Notes: generated by a model not told the origin, from the letters alone. A stretch of DNA of 64,000 nt from an uncultured Granulosicoccaceae bacterium (GCA_937951345.1 CALFCF010000009.1:62001-126000), one strand, 5' to 3'; positions 27,795 through 37,382 are shown, counted from the stretch's first letter. Translations and numbers: made by a program.

Positions 27795-29462
27795 CTACTG
27801 TACGTTTGCTGGATTCACTTGAACTGTGAATGAATCGTCCGGGCCGGTATCAACAGTCCAGTTGTCGAACTGCGTGTTGGATACCGCACCGCCGCGCACC
27901 GCACCAATGTGCGTCAGATCATAGCCAAAAGTATCAGCAGCCACATCCTGGTTAAATCCACCGGCACCGTCGTCGGCGATAATAAACGGAGAATTGGTGT
28001 CGTTACCGTCTACAACACCATCACGGTTGGTATCGCCGTCGAGGAAACCGTTCAGGAACGCGGAATTGCCGACGAGGCCGTTACCCAGCCCGAGTATGTT
28101 GTTCAGATACCAGCCTGCTGTGAAGTTGTCAGTGCGATCGACAAGCTCGCCTGTGAAGTTGATGCCGCCTGCTGGCGAGTTGAAGTCTGTATTGGCAGCG
28201 GGTAGGGCATTACCTGCACCGTTGTAGTAAACAATACCGTCGCCATTGGAATTGTTGGCTGCGACAACATTTGTAGCAAAACCAACAGCATCATCGCGAA
28301 CGACACCGAAGTTGCCATTCGGGCCGGCTTCGTTGGCACAATGGATTCCGTCGATGTAATTCGGTCCCGGTACGCTGATATCGATCTGACTTAAGTCGGC
28401 GCCGTCATCAGCTTCAAAACAACCGTTTCGAAAGTTGGCGATCAGCACGTTTGCCATTCGAATCTGATCAGTGTTGTCGGCAAACAAAATTCCGAATTCG
28501 TTATCGTCGTCGCCAGCCGATTCGCTGCTTGAGTCGCGACCAATTAGAGACGCGTTAACAATACGGGGGTTGGAATTACCGTTAGTTGTTTCACTGGCGT
28601 AGATGCCTGAGCGCCCGCTGGACCCATCGTTGTCCCGGTTGTGAATGACCATAAGATCTTTGATCAAACCGGAGAAATCGCGATACCAGATGCCGTCGCG
28701 CTGGGCACCGGTGACTAGTATCCAGGACATGCGTGCATCGCTATTTAGAATATGAATTCCGTCACGCGCTGAGTTGTGCGATTGTACGAATGTGAGTCTG
28801 GTATTGGCGTCAACACCGTTTATCACAAGATTGTCGGAATATGTGGTTTCACGGCCTGCGACTGTGACTGTGGTGCTGGCCCCTGCTTCGCTGATGACCA
28901 CATAGTCGAGGACGTTCTCACCCTGTTCTGCGCCTGCGTTATCTGAGCCAATGAATCCGCGTATGAAAACGCCGCCCCACTCACCGCTTCCGTCTACATC
29001 TTCGTCATCAGACAGAAAATACACCGGGTTGGCACCAGTGCCATTGGCAAAAAGTGACGAGCCCGGATTGACGAGAAGATGGTCAGTAGCATCCACATTG
29101 TCGCCACGAATGCGTGTACCCGGTTCTATGTTTAGTGCGGCACTGACTGTATCGCTGCCGACTACGAGTCCACCCTCAAGGAACCATTCGATATCAGAGG
29201 ACAAAGTTGCGTCTTCGAGCAGTACGCCACTGATCTGACATTGATCGGCGCCAAGTTCCAACGCGGTCAGATTTCCAATTGAAGGGCAGTCTGCCTGCAC
29301 CAGCGTGTCGACGGGTACGACCGGATCCACTGGATTATTTGCTTCTACCGGTGCATTTAACTCTGCGCTGTCACCGTTATTGTCATTATTGTCGCTACAG
29401 GCTGTGATTGCGACAGCTGTCGCTGCTGTCAGCAGGTAAGTTGTACTTCTGGAAAATTTCAT
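27795..29462 (-). CDS. Large putative surface lipoprotein, beta-helix-like
   Basis: A 555-residue predicted lipoprotein: MKFSRSTTYLLTAATAVAITAC is a signal peptide with lipobox (Cys22), then a low-complexity Asp/Asn and Pro/Val spacer. The rest is acidic and Asn/Gly-rich, with repeated short strands (NLVINGVDANTRLTFVQSHNSARDGIHIL, NPRIVNASLIG) like a right-handed beta-helix. There is a GDTNRDGVVDGNDTNS calcium-binding-like loop near residue 480. Function is unknown; similar proteins are surface-exposed. The ATG at 29462 was chosen because the signal peptide begins there; a frame reaching 29516 adds 18 residues. Confidence 0.75.
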   Translation of the reverse strand: MKFSRSTTYLLTAATAVAITACSDNNDNNGDSAELNAPVEANNPVDPVVPVDTLVQADCPSIGNLTALELGADQCQISGVLLEDATLSSDIEWFLEGGLVVGSDTVSAALNIEPGTRIRGDNVDATDHLLVNPGSSLFANGTGANPVYFLSDDEDVDGSGEWGGVFIRGFIGSDNAGAEQGENVLDYVVISEAGASTTVTVAGRETTYSDNLVINGVDANTRLTFVQSHNSARDGIHILNSDARMSWILVTGAQRDGIWYRDFSGLIKDLMVIHNRDNDGSSGRSGIYASETTNGNSNPRIVNASLIGRDSSSESAGDDDNEFGILFADNTDQIRMANVLIANFRNGCFEADDGADLSQIDISVPGPNYIDGIHCANEAGPNGNFGVVRDDAVGFATNVVAANNSNGDGIVYYNGAGNALPAANTDFNSPAGGINFTGELVDRTDNFTAGWYLNNILGLGNGLVGNSAFLNGFLDGDTNRDGVVDGNDTNSPFIIADDGAGGFNQDVAADTFGYDLTHIGAVRGGAVSNTQFDNWTVDTGPDDSFTVQVNPANVQ

Positions 29463-30079
29463 CTGGAACTGTTTCCTCGTTGTGAAAATACGAAAGAGAT
29501 CATTTCTTAAAAACACCAGACACTCCGAGCGTAAAAATTGGTTTAAGTTTGCTCTGATAGTGCGAATAAATCTGAAGATCTATATTCGAATTTTTCGTGG
29601 AATAAAATCGAGGGTAGTGACCAAATGTGTTTGCCGTCGATAGACGGTTCGTTGTCGCAAACGGGTGTGACGGTTGCCGTGTGAAGTCTTGTAGATCGAT
29701 GAATGCTAATTGTGGCGCACAAGTGGTTGTGGTCGTGATATTGCTGTTCTCAGAACCACCTTCCGTGCAGATGTATGTCAATTTGTTAAGTTACTGCAGA
29801 TGGGTTGTCTATCGCGTACAAGTCTTTGGTTTTAACTCCTTTGTCGCCGATCGGGTCGATCTTTATGGCTCCATTTGCATAGTGTTCGCCCCGTCAACCG
29901 GGGTCGTTGAGCAGCATCGACTAAGAACAGCTGAATAGTATTATTGGTATTTATTAACAGGTATTGTGATCTACCGGATTAATGGCAGGGAACAACTGTC
30001 GATTAGCAACCGGTTTGCAACTGCGTTACCGACTGCGTTGGGGGGGCTTATTTGTAAGCGATCTACTGCTGATCAATGA
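29463..30079. other. 617-base gap between two minus-strand genes
   Basis: No supported gene. It should hold the promoter of the large lipoprotein gene and the 3' end of the hybrid kinase. A run of G (GGGGGGG) occurs near 30042-30048. Confidence 0.4.
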
Positions 30080-32410
30080 TCAGGCTGCTTGATCGAATCT
30101 ATCAGCGCGGCGGGTGGCAATAAGCTGTCGAATCATGGCGCGCAGTTTTTCCGGTTCAAACGGTTTTGGCATGTAATCGTCCATACCTGCCTCGGCACAT
30201 TTCTGTTCGTCACCCTGCATAGCATTTGCCGTTAGTGCGATTATCGGAATATCCCGGTATTCGTCTTCACGAGCGCGAATCGATTTTGTTGTTTGGTAAC
30301 CATCCATAACCGGCATTTGACAATCCATCAGCACCAGGTCGCAGTGCGTACTTTCAAGATAGGTGATGGCATCCCGACCATTGTCAACACATTGCACGGT
30401 GAATCCCATGGATTCAAGTAAACCTTCAGCCACCATTTGGTTTACGTGATTATCTTCGGCGATAAGAATATGGCAATCGCTGTTGTCAAATTCGTAGCCA
30501 TCGGATAAATCGTCTGCTCCATGCGAGTTCAATGCGGTCACAGTTGCTACGTCTGTCTCGATGTCATTTCCTGTATTGACTTCAACCAAACGCTGGTAGA
30601 ACGATGAAATTCGAAGTGGCTTTACGATTCCAGCGATACTGGAACCGGCAACACCCGTACGTATGTCCGTTATGTACTGCATCTCGATTACTTTCTGCAT
30701 CAAGTCCGCGTGATCCGGCTCCAGCAGTTCCATAAATCGAGAGCTGGTTCCATCACCTGTAATGGAATTGACAATTATCATGTCGAACGGTTGTTGGTCA
30801 TTTCCCGCTTGATCGAGAAGCTCAAGTGCTTCCTTTCCGGATGAAGCCATTGCGAATTGCGCGCGATACATCGAAAGCAGGTTTGCGACGGCATCCTGCG
30901 ATATTTCAGTAGGGTCGACCACAAGAATGTTCAAGCCCTGCAAATCATAACCAGGCACGGCATCACCACGCTCGGCGAGTGAGTGTTGCAGTGGAACCAC
31001 CAAATGGAAAATGCTGCCGACACCACTTTGTGACTCAACATCTACTGTTCCACCCATGCCCTCAGACAGTTGTTTACAGATCGCCAAACCCAGTCCTGTG
31101 CCACCGAACCGGCGGGTAGTGGAGCCGTCTGCCTGAGCAAATGAGTCGAACACTTTGCCGATAGCTGATTCGTGCATGCCAATGCCGGTGTCAGAAACGT
31201 CAAACGCTATCTTGAATCCGTCATCGGTATCTGTTGCACTTACATTTACGGCGACGTGACCTACTTCAGTGAACTTGATTGCGTTACTCACCAGGTTGGT
31301 CAGTATCTGGCGGATACGCGTTGGATCGCCGCGTAGATAACGGGGTACAGTTGTTTCAATAATCAATGCCAGTTCTAGCTTTTTACGGTGCGCAGACTCT
31401 GCTTGTGCTGCGCAGCATTGCTCCACTAATTCGTGCAGATCGAAATCAATAGATTCGAACTGCATTCGACCTGCTTCAATTTTCGAAAAATCGAGGATGT
31501 CGTTTATCAGTTCAAGCAGGCTTCTTCCGGAACTGGCAGCAGTTTGTAAATATTCGTGCTGATTTGCGGACAGGTTTGTTGTTTCGAGTAGTCCCAACAT
31601 ACCCAGTACACCATTTAGTGGCGTCCGTAGTTCGTGACTCATATTGGCAAGAAAGTCGGATTTTGCATCGGCTGTATCGCGTAACTCCATTTCCCGTTTG
31701 GTTCGAAACTTCATCAATAAGCCAAACTCGTTCGACCTCTTTGCCAGATTTCTTAGTTCTTTAGCTGCGTTAATTTCCAGCGGTGATACTGATATATTGT
31801 CATGAACCAACCGCATGTGACGCTGAATCCGTTCTATTGGATTCAGCACAATGGTATTGAGAATCACGGCGAAAAAAATACCGAGTATTGCGAGTAAACC
31901 GAATAACATCAGGTATGTATTGTTCAGGAGCTGCTTAACACGAATTTCTGCCCAGGATGCGTCCCAGACAAGTACTAGTTCTCCCAGATATTCTTTTTTC
32001 AGTTCAATTCGTGAGGTTGTAGTAACGATACTCTTTGCGTACTCAAGTCCTTTTAAATCTGATCGACCAGTCTGCTCTATAGCAAGGGGTACATTGATAT
32101 AAGTTGCGATGATGTTTCCAAGCGGATCATAGAAAGTTGCACCCATGATCTTGTTGTAACTTTCTATGAGAAGGTCAAGCGATGCCTGAATCGCCGCCTC
32201 ATCCTGTTGCTTCACGGCGGGAGCGGCTATGCTGGATACCAGTTGTGAAAGTTTTCTTGCTTCGTCGCGAATGGTATCGCGTGACTCGGTTGACTCAACG
32301 CGTTGCAAAGCATGGGTTGTGAGTACTGCAGCCGAAGCGAACGCCAGACACAGCGCGACAAGCAGTTGTGTCCTCAGTTTTAGATTATTTGAATATTGCT
32401 TGAAAGCCAT
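30080..32410 (-). CDS. Hybrid sensor histidine kinase with one degenerate and one intact receiver
   Basis: A 776-residue BarA-like kinase. Membrane helices at 15-35 and 165-188 flank a periplasmic sensor of about 125 residues. HisKA follows with phospho-His259 in FLANMSHELRTPLNG, then the ATPase domain (N-box around 374, DTGIGM at 407, G-boxes at 436-442). Receiver 1 (about 492-610) has lost the phosphoacceptor: the aligned residue is Asn548 in DMIIVNSITGDG. Receiver 2 (645-765) is intact with E652-D653, Asp696 in VLMDCQMPVMDG and Lys749. There is no C-terminal Hpt domain. The divergent operon at 32.7 kb supplies a separate Hpt protein, so the relay is likely His259 to Asp696 to that Hpt. Confidence 0.92.
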   Translation of the reverse strand: MAFKQYSNNLKLRTQLLVALCLAFASAAVLTTHALQRVESTESRDTIRDEARKLSQLVSSIAAPAVKQQDEAAIQASLDLLIESYNKIMGATFYDPLGNIIATYINVPLAIEQTGRSDLKGLEYAKSIVTTTSRIELKKEYLGELVLVWDASWAEIRVKQLLNNTYLMLFGLLAILGIFFAVILNTIVLNPIERIQRHMRLVHDNISVSPLEINAAKELRNLAKRSNEFGLLMKFRTKREMELRDTADAKSDFLANMSHELRTPLNGVLGMLGLLETTNLSANQHEYLQTAASSGRSLLELINDILDFSKIEAGRMQFESIDFDLHELVEQCCAAQAESAHRKKLELALIIETTVPRYLRGDPTRIRQILTNLVSNAIKFTEVGHVAVNVSATDTDDGFKIAFDVSDTGIGMHESAIGKVFDSFAQADGSTTRRFGGTGLGLAICKQLSEGMGGTVDVESQSGVGSIFHLVVPLQHSLAERGDAVPGYDLQGLNILVVDPTEISQDAVANLLSMYRAQFAMASSGKEALELLDQAGNDQQPFDMIIVNSITGDGTSSRFMELLEPDHADLMQKVIEMQYITDIRTGVAGSSIAGIVKPLRISSFYQRLVEVNTGNDIETDVATVTALNSHGADDLSDGYEFDNSDCHILIAEDNHVNQMVAEGLLESMGFTVQCVDNGRDAITYLESTHCDLVLMDCQMPVMDGYQTTKSIRAREDEYRDIPIIALTANAMQGDEQKCAEAGMDDYMPKPFEPEKLRAMIRQLIATRRADRFDQAA

Positions 32411-32702
32411 CTATCTGGCCGGAAGTTCCACTCAAAGTTAACGCTGTGTTTTTTTGGTGCGCTGCCTTATTAACTGCGCATAGTAGTATTAGCGTCCTCA
32501 CAGCGAATTTATGCAGCTTTTCCACTAATTTTTCATGAACTTCCGTGCTGGATGCTCAACTGGCTACGATGTGAAAATTTGACATCAAAATGTTGAACTG
32601 ATGCACATTACCCCCTCAGTAATCTACAGAGTTATGGCAGAACAGGGTAGTTGGTAAAGGCACGCAGAGCGGTGCCGATAGCAATATTGAGCATGTCGGA
32701 TT
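32411..32702. promoter_or_regulatory. Divergent promoter region of the phosphorelay genes
   Basis: 292 bases separate the start of the hybrid kinase (minus strand) from the membrane protein/Hpt operon (plus strand). Both promoters must lie here. No specific operator was recognised. Confidence 0.4.
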
Positions 32703-33203
32703 ATGGCAGTTGTAAATATGACGCAGTTAAATTCAGAGTCTTTAGTGCATAAAAGCGCGTTGACGGAACAAAGTGACAACGCTCGAGAGATGTGGAGTCT
32801 TTCTCTTCTCTATTTGTCGGGTGGTGTAGGGTTTGTTTTGTGGGCAAAGTCCGGTGCTGGCAACTGGATAGGTGCCGCAGTGGTTTGCGTGTTTATCGTG
32901 CTGGTTGGATCAATGTCACTCCGGTTGACCTATGTAGAAAGATCTCAGAACAAACGAGCAGATCAACAAGCGAGTGACGGTAGTTTGATAGCAACTGATA
33001 TGGTGGACGTGTCCAGCGGTCAAATGACAGAAACAGGTGAAATTTGTACAGACACAAATGAATCTATTGCTGATGAAAAAGCTCATTTGGAACAAGTGGC
33101 TGGTGAGCTAAACAATCTTGAAGATCAGTTGCTGACGGAAAAAGACGGTAAAAAAAATAAGGCGAATGCCGTATGGATACCGCCTGAAAACCAGGGAGGA
33201 TAA
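32703..33203 (+). CDS. Two-helix membrane protein preceding an Hpt gene
   Basis: A 166-residue protein of no family I recognise. Two hydrophobic segments (SLSLLYLSGGVGFVLWA, about 33-49, and GAAVVCVFIVLVGSMSL, about 57-73) are joined by a short loop. A hydrophilic cytoplasmic tail follows, with a coiled-coil-like stretch (ADEKAHLEQVAGELNNLEDQLL, about 123-144). The stop is two bases before the Hpt gene's start codon, so the two are co-translated. It may anchor the Hpt protein or tune the adjacent hybrid kinase (inference). Confidence 0.7.
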   Translation: MAVVNMTQLNSESLVHKSALTEQSDNAREMWSLSLLYLSGGVGFVLWAKSGAGNWIGAAVVCVFIVLVGSMSLRLTYVERSQNKRADQQASDGSLIATDMVDVSSGQMTETGEICTDTNESIADEKAHLEQVAGELNNLEDQLLTEKDGKKNKANAVWIPPENQGG

Positions 33204-33205
33204 AT

Positions 33206-33580
33206 ATGCTTACACTTGACGAAACTGCGTTGCTAACGCTGCTGTCGCTTGGAAATACGGGTTCACCTGATTTGTTTAACAAAATATTCAAGTTGTTTGA
33301 GGACAATTCGCCGGATCTAATCAAAAAAATTCAAAGTGCTTATGCCTCAGGTGACAATGAATCTGTCAGAGCCGCTACTCACAGCCTGAAGTCAAGCGCA
33401 GCCTATCTCGGCGGTACTGATTTGTCAGATCATTGTAGAGATATAGAGAAGGCGGCTAAAAATGATAGATTGCAAGAGCTACACGAAGTAATTGTAGGGC
33501 TGGATAGCTGTTTCGAACAAACACGATTGTCAATTAACGCATTCGTCGAATTGCACGCTAAGCAGAACAAAGCGGCCTGA
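33206..33580 (+). CDS. Hpt-domain phosphotransfer protein
   Basis: A 124-residue histidine phosphotransfer protein. The phosphorylatable His59 lies in AATHSLKSSAAYLGG, the classic Hpt motif. The rest is a four-helix bundle. A strong GGGAGGA site overlaps the upstream stop region. It is the natural phosphate acceptor for the intact receiver of the divergently encoded hybrid kinase, which lacks its own Hpt. The final response regulator is not in the window. Confidence 0.9.
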   Translation: MLTLDETALLTLLSLGNTGSPDLFNKIFKLFEDNSPDLIKKIQSAYASGDNESVRAATHSLKSSAAYLGGTDLSDHCRDIEKAAKNDRLQELHEVIVGLDSCFEQTRLSINAFVELHAKQNKAA

Positions 33581-33590
33581 CAAGCAGTCG

Positions 33591-34427
33591 CTAGTTTTCC
33601 CTGTCGTCTGTTGTATCTGGGGTTTTCCGCTGCCACGTTGGTGTGCGCTTTTCAATAAACGCATCAATTCCCTCGCGCGTGTCATCTGCCATCATATTAC
33701 AGGCCATTGTATCACCCGCAAATGTGTATGCATCACTTACCTGTTTTTCCAACTGCGCATAAAACATTTGTTTTCCTGTTGAAACCGCAACGCGTGGTTT
33801 TTTACAAATTCGCTCACAAAGCACGCTGATTCGTGCATCTAATTCATCATCCGGCACAACATCATTGATCAAGCCCCAGTCTTTAGCTGTGTGCGCGTCA
33901 ATGAAGTCCCCGGTGAATAACATTTCGAGTGCGCGTTTGCGGCTGACGTTACGTGAGAGAGCTACAGCGGGTGTACTACAGAATAATCCCAGGTTTATAC
34001 CGGAAACTGCAAATTTCGTACTTTCTGCGGCGACCGCAAGATCACAAGTAGCAACCAGCTGACAGCCTGCAGCAGTTGCCATGCCCTGTACGCGAGCGAT
34101 TACCGGCTGAGGAATTGATGTGATTGTTTGCATGAACTGACTGCAGCTGGCAAACAGCTGTTTGTAATACGATTCATCGTAAGACTCTCGCATTTCGCGT
34201 AAATCGTGCCCGGCGCAATAAGCTTTTCCAGTGGCGGCTAGCACGACAACACGTACGCTTTCGTCGTTTGCAAGTGTGTCGAACTTTGCCTGCAGCGCGG
34301 AAAGTAGTTCTTCGTTCAGGGTATTGAATTTCTCAGGGCGATTCAAAGTAACTGTTGCAACGCTGTTGCTGACTTCACACAGTAAGACGGGTTCGGCGAA
34401 ATTTTCGCTTGAAGATTTATTCGGCAT
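33591..34427 (-). CDS. Enoyl-CoA hydratase/isomerase family protein, ECHDC3-like
   Basis: A 278-residue crotonase-fold protein. The oxyanion segments YCAGHDLREM and GMATAAGCQLVATCDL are present. Both catalytic glutamates of true hydratases are missing: the first position is Gln (AGCQL) and the second region reads SGINLGLFCSTPAVAL. This matches the ECHDC3-like branch, whose reaction is not established; simple enoyl-CoA hydration is unlikely. It is convergent with the Hpt gene, 10 bases apart. Confidence 0.88.
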   Translation of the reverse strand: MPNKSSSENFAEPVLLCEVSNSVATVTLNRPEKFNTLNEELLSALQAKFDTLANDESVRVVVLAATGKAYCAGHDLREMRESYDESYYKQLFASCSQFMQTITSIPQPVIARVQGMATAAGCQLVATCDLAVAAESTKFAVSGINLGLFCSTPAVALSRNVSRKRALEMLFTGDFIDAHTAKDWGLINDVVPDDELDARISVLCERICKKPRVAVSTGKQMFYAQLEKQVSDAYTFAGDTMACNMMADDTREGIDAFIEKRTPTWQRKTPDTTDDREN

Positions 34428-34520
34428 GGATATCTCTGGTTGGTTTTCCGTACATAGAAGTCAGTTCTGAATATACTTCAAATGTCAGTTACATCGTACT
34501 AAGCCATAATAGGGGGCAGT

Positions 34521-34572
34521 GAATCTCGCCAATGATTCTCTCCAACGATTCTGTCCAATGAATCTCGCTATT
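34521..34572. repeat. 13-bp tandem repeat, four units
   Basis: Four consecutive 13-mers of the form GAWTCTSKCCAAY (the last unit diverges at its end). It lies in the 345-base divergent gap between the ECHDC3-like and hotdog genes, which otherwise shows no gene. Confidence 0.8.
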
Positions 34573-34772
34573 AAGTTCCGTTAAATATGCCTTGAATATC
34601 GCTATTGAAGCACGGGGCGAAAAACTGACAACAACAAGCCACTGTTGCTGTAATAGCTCCGATAGTCCTTTCTACCATCTTGCTAGCCAACTTCCAGCTG
34701 ACTGGCGACGAATTTCGTCCCAAAATGTTAGCATGAGTCAGGTAATTATGGTTAGGTGCTAACGCTTGAACT

Positions 34773-35207
34773 ATGAATGGATCAACGATAAAACTCTCGC
34801 ACGCGCAATTTGATGAGATTATGCAGGAGCGATTGCCTTTTGCGGACATGCTCGGGCTTAGACTCGACAGTATTGCAGAAGATCATATTGTTATGCGCTC
34901 TTGTGTGGAGCAGCAGCATTTGCGACCTGGAGGCACGGTTGCCGGGCCCGTTATGATGGGACTGGCTGATGCAGCGATTTACGCGTTAATTCTCAGCCGA
35001 ATAGGTCCGGTGGAGTTAGCTGTAACGACCAATCTATCAATTAATTTTTTGCGCAAGCCTGAACCTGCAGATTTGCTGGCGCGAGCCACCATGCTCAAGT
35101 TGGGTAAGCGGCTGGCTATTGCGGAAACGTCCATATACTCGATAACACTCGATTCCGATCCGGTAGCGCATGCAGTTGCTACCTATTCGATACCTCCTGC
35201 TGCATAA
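34773..35207 (+). CDS. PaaI-type hotdog thioesterase
   Basis: A 144-residue hotdog-fold protein. The central segment HLRPGGTVAGPVMMGLADAAIYALI corresponds to the long hotdog helix with the catalytic Asp/Gly region. VTTNLSINFLRKPEPADLLARATMLKLGKRLAIAE is the conserved second half. It probably hydrolyses an acyl-CoA. It is followed 41 bases later by a HAD hydrolase gene on the same strand. Confidence 0.85.
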   Translation: MNGSTIKLSHAQFDEIMQERLPFADMLGLRLDSIAEDHIVMRSCVEQQHLRPGGTVAGPVMMGLADAAIYALILSRIGPVELAVTTNLSINFLRKPEPADLLARATMLKLGKRLAIAETSIYSITLDSDPVAHAVATYSIPPAA

Positions 35208-35248
35208 TATCAGTTAGTTGATGTATCAGAAGATAGCGAGAAAACGCC

Positions 35249-35950
35249 ATGGACAATAAACTGATTCATCTTGACGGCATAAAAGCCTGCGTATTTGATG
35301 CTTATGGAACGCTGTTTGATGTGCATTCAGCCGTCGGTCGGCACAGGCAGCGCCTGGGTGAACATGCCGACACAGTATCGGCCACCTGGCGTGTGAAGCA
35401 GCTTGAATATACATGGCTGCGAAGTCTTATGCGCGAGTATACGGATTTCTGGGCGGTAACCGGAGACGCGCTCGACTACGCGCTTGATACTGCTTCGATT
35501 AACGATAAAAACTTACGCGATGATTTGATGCAGGCCTATCTTCAACTTGAACCTTACCCGGAAGTAAAAGGAGTTCTGCAGCAATTGCAGGAGGCAGGTT
35601 TACCCTGCGCCATCCTGACCAATGGATCGCCGGATATGATAGATGCAGCTATCAATAGCGCCGGATTGAACGACTTGCTTCAGCATGCGCTTTCAGTTGA
35701 AAGTGTGCGCATCTTCAAACCTGATCCGTCGGTTTATCAGTTGGCTGTCGACGCGCTACAGGTCAAACCTCAGGAAATCTGTTTTCAATCTTCTAATTCG
35801 TGGGATGCTGTGGGGGCTGCAAATTTCGGATTCCGTGTGGCCTGGATTAATCGATTCGGACAGCGACGAGAACGATTACCGGCTCAACCTGATACAGAAC
35901 TGGATTCACTGCTACCGCTACCCGGACTTGTGGCAGGTGGTGCGACTTAG
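35249..35950 (+). CDS. Haloacid dehalogenase type II (HAD superfamily)
   Basis: A 233-residue HAD hydrolase. The nucleophile is Asp17 in VFDAYGTLFD, motif II is ILTNGSP, motif III Lys is in RIFKPDPSVY, and the SSNSWDAVGAANFG block with Asn/Asp is characteristic of L-2-haloacid dehalogenases (the SSN/D-W-D-x-x-G-A motif). It would convert L-2-haloacids to D-2-hydroxyacids. Physiological substrate in this organism is not shown. Confidence 0.9.
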   Translation: MDNKLIHLDGIKACVFDAYGTLFDVHSAVGRHRQRLGEHADTVSATWRVKQLEYTWLRSLMREYTDFWAVTGDALDYALDTASINDKNLRDDLMQAYLQLEPYPEVKGVLQQLQEAGLPCAILTNGSPDMIDAAINSAGLNDLLQHALSVESVRIFKPDPSVYQLAVDALQVKPQEICFQSSNSWDAVGAANFGFRVAWINRFGQRRERLPAQPDTELDSLLPLPGLVAGGAT

Positions 35951-36070
35951 CGCATCGCGTGGTATTCATCGAAAATTCTGTGCAATGTAACTCTGCGGAA
36001 GATACATCCACGCAAAGTACGTTTTTACAAAATAACGATGTTACTGAATTGCACGTGCAACACAGCGATT

Positions 36071-36115
36071 GACTAGTTCGGTTACTTCGGTTACTTCGGC
36101 TAGCTCGGCTAGTTT
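36071..36115. repeat. 9-bp tandem repeat, about five units
   Basis: Units GACTAGTTC, GGTTACTTC twice, GGCTAGCTC and GGCTAGTTT run in register in the gap between the dehalogenase and HMG-CoA lyase stops. The same period (9) is seen at 9665-9709. Confidence 0.75.
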
Positions 36116-36195
36116 GACCAGTGCATACATGGGTTTTTTCTTGTTTTATTTCTTGACTCTGCCGATTCTCCGCGTCGTTCGATTTTCCGTTTCGA

Positions 36196-37119
36196 TTAAT
36201 GTTCCTGAGCAGATAACAACGCGTTTGCAGTACGTGAACTGCCAGGTCTACCGAGTCGTTTGCTGATAAAACGATTGGCATCGAGTAAACGTTGCATATC
36301 GATTCCCGTGTTTAACTGCATCCCGTGCAGCATATAAACGACGTCCTCTGTCGCTACGTTTCCAGTGGCACCTTTAGCATAGGGGCAACCTCCCAAGCCT
36401 GCGACTGCTGTATCGATGACTGTTACGCCAAGTGGTAGTACGGCATGAATGTTGGCTAATGCCTGACCGTATGTATCGTGAAAATGTACTGCAATCTGTG
36501 ACACTGAAATTACATCAGCCACTTGTTTTACCAGGTTGTATGCTGCAGCCGATGTGCCCACTCCTATAGTATCGCCTAGTGAGACTTCGTAGCAGCCCAT
36601 ATCGATGAGCTGTTTCGACATACTGGCAACAGTCGACGGATTTATTTCACCGGCATAGGGGCAACCGAGCACACAGGAAAGGTAGCCGCGTACCTTAATC
36701 CCTTTTTCGAGAGCTGCTGACACTACCGGTTGAACCCGCGTAATACTTTCAGCCATTGTGCAATTGATATTCTTCTGACTGAATGCGTCGCTGACCGCCA
36801 GAAAAACTGCGATTTCTTCAACCTGCGATGCAACTGCGCCTTCAAGACCCTTGAGATTAGGTACCAATGCCGTATACGTGACACCGTCGTGCCGATCGAT
36901 ATCTCGAAACACTGCATCAGTGTTAGCCATTTGCGGAACCCAGCGGGGCGCGACAAAACTTCCACTTTCTATGGTTCTTAAACCAGCTTCTGATAGCAGA
37001 TTAATGAGCGTGACCTTGTCGTCAACTGAAACCGGTTCAGACTCGTTTTGCAGACCGTCGCGTGGACCGACCTCCACCAATCGGATCTGTGGTGCCTGGT
37101 TGTTTGCTTTTTCATTCAT
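36196..37119 (-). CDS. mvaB: Hydroxymethylglutaryl-CoA lyase
   Basis: A 307-residue HMG-CoA lyase that splits HMG-CoA into acetyl-CoA and acetoacetate, the last step of leucine breakdown. It has the EVGPRDGLQNE start of the TIM barrel, SLGDTIGVGT, the metal ligands in VHFHDTYGQALANI, and the signature AGLGGCPYAKGATGNVATEDVVYML with the catalytic cysteine. Element A copy 1 ends 22 bases before the ATG, so any promoter must be inside or beyond the element. The other leucine-pathway genes are not adjacent. Confidence 0.95.
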   Translation of the reverse strand: MNEKANNQAPQIRLVEVGPRDGLQNESEPVSVDDKVTLINLLSEAGLRTIESGSFVAPRWVPQMANTDAVFRDIDRHDGVTYTALVPNLKGLEGAVASQVEEIAVFLAVSDAFSQKNINCTMAESITRVQPVVSAALEKGIKVRGYLSCVLGCPYAGEINPSTVASMSKQLIDMGCYEVSLGDTIGVGTSAAAYNLVKQVADVISVSQIAVHFHDTYGQALANIHAVLPLGVTVIDTAVAGLGGCPYAKGATGNVATEDVVYMLHGMQLNTGIDMQRLLDANRFISKRLGRPGSSRTANALLSAQEH

Positions 37120-37141
37120 AGCAATATTATCGACTGTCTAG

Positions 37142-37382
37142 CCTGCTTTATTCATGAAGGGTTCGCCACCAGAGTCTGGCTACCTAAGCAGGTCGCACGA
37201 TTCAGCGACATTCGTAGAAATCTACGGGTTGAGCTCAATCGAGTGAGCTGCGACGGTAGACGGGCACTGGTGGTGAATAGAAAACAGTGTGCGAATACCC
37301 ACAGCGACGCTAACACTGCTTTTCTAACTGGAAATGGCTTAGTTTTCATTGTCACTGTTTTCGCCTTCGTGAATAGAGCAGG
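37142..37382 (-). mobile_element. Element A copy 1 (241-bp MITE-like)
   Basis: Ends are 19-base inverted repeats CCTGCTYTATTCAYGAAGG. Flanking target duplication is CTAG (37138-37141) and CTAA (37383-37386), one mismatch. It is oriented opposite to copy 3. It is a few per cent different from the other copies and carries the same open 67-codon frame, but no transposase. It lies just upstream of the HMG-CoA lyase start. Confidence 0.9.

Noticed and set aside
37152-37355. Protein gene inside element A
   Set aside because: The 67-codon frame has no clear ribosome site and lies in a short repetitive element; noted only as an observation.
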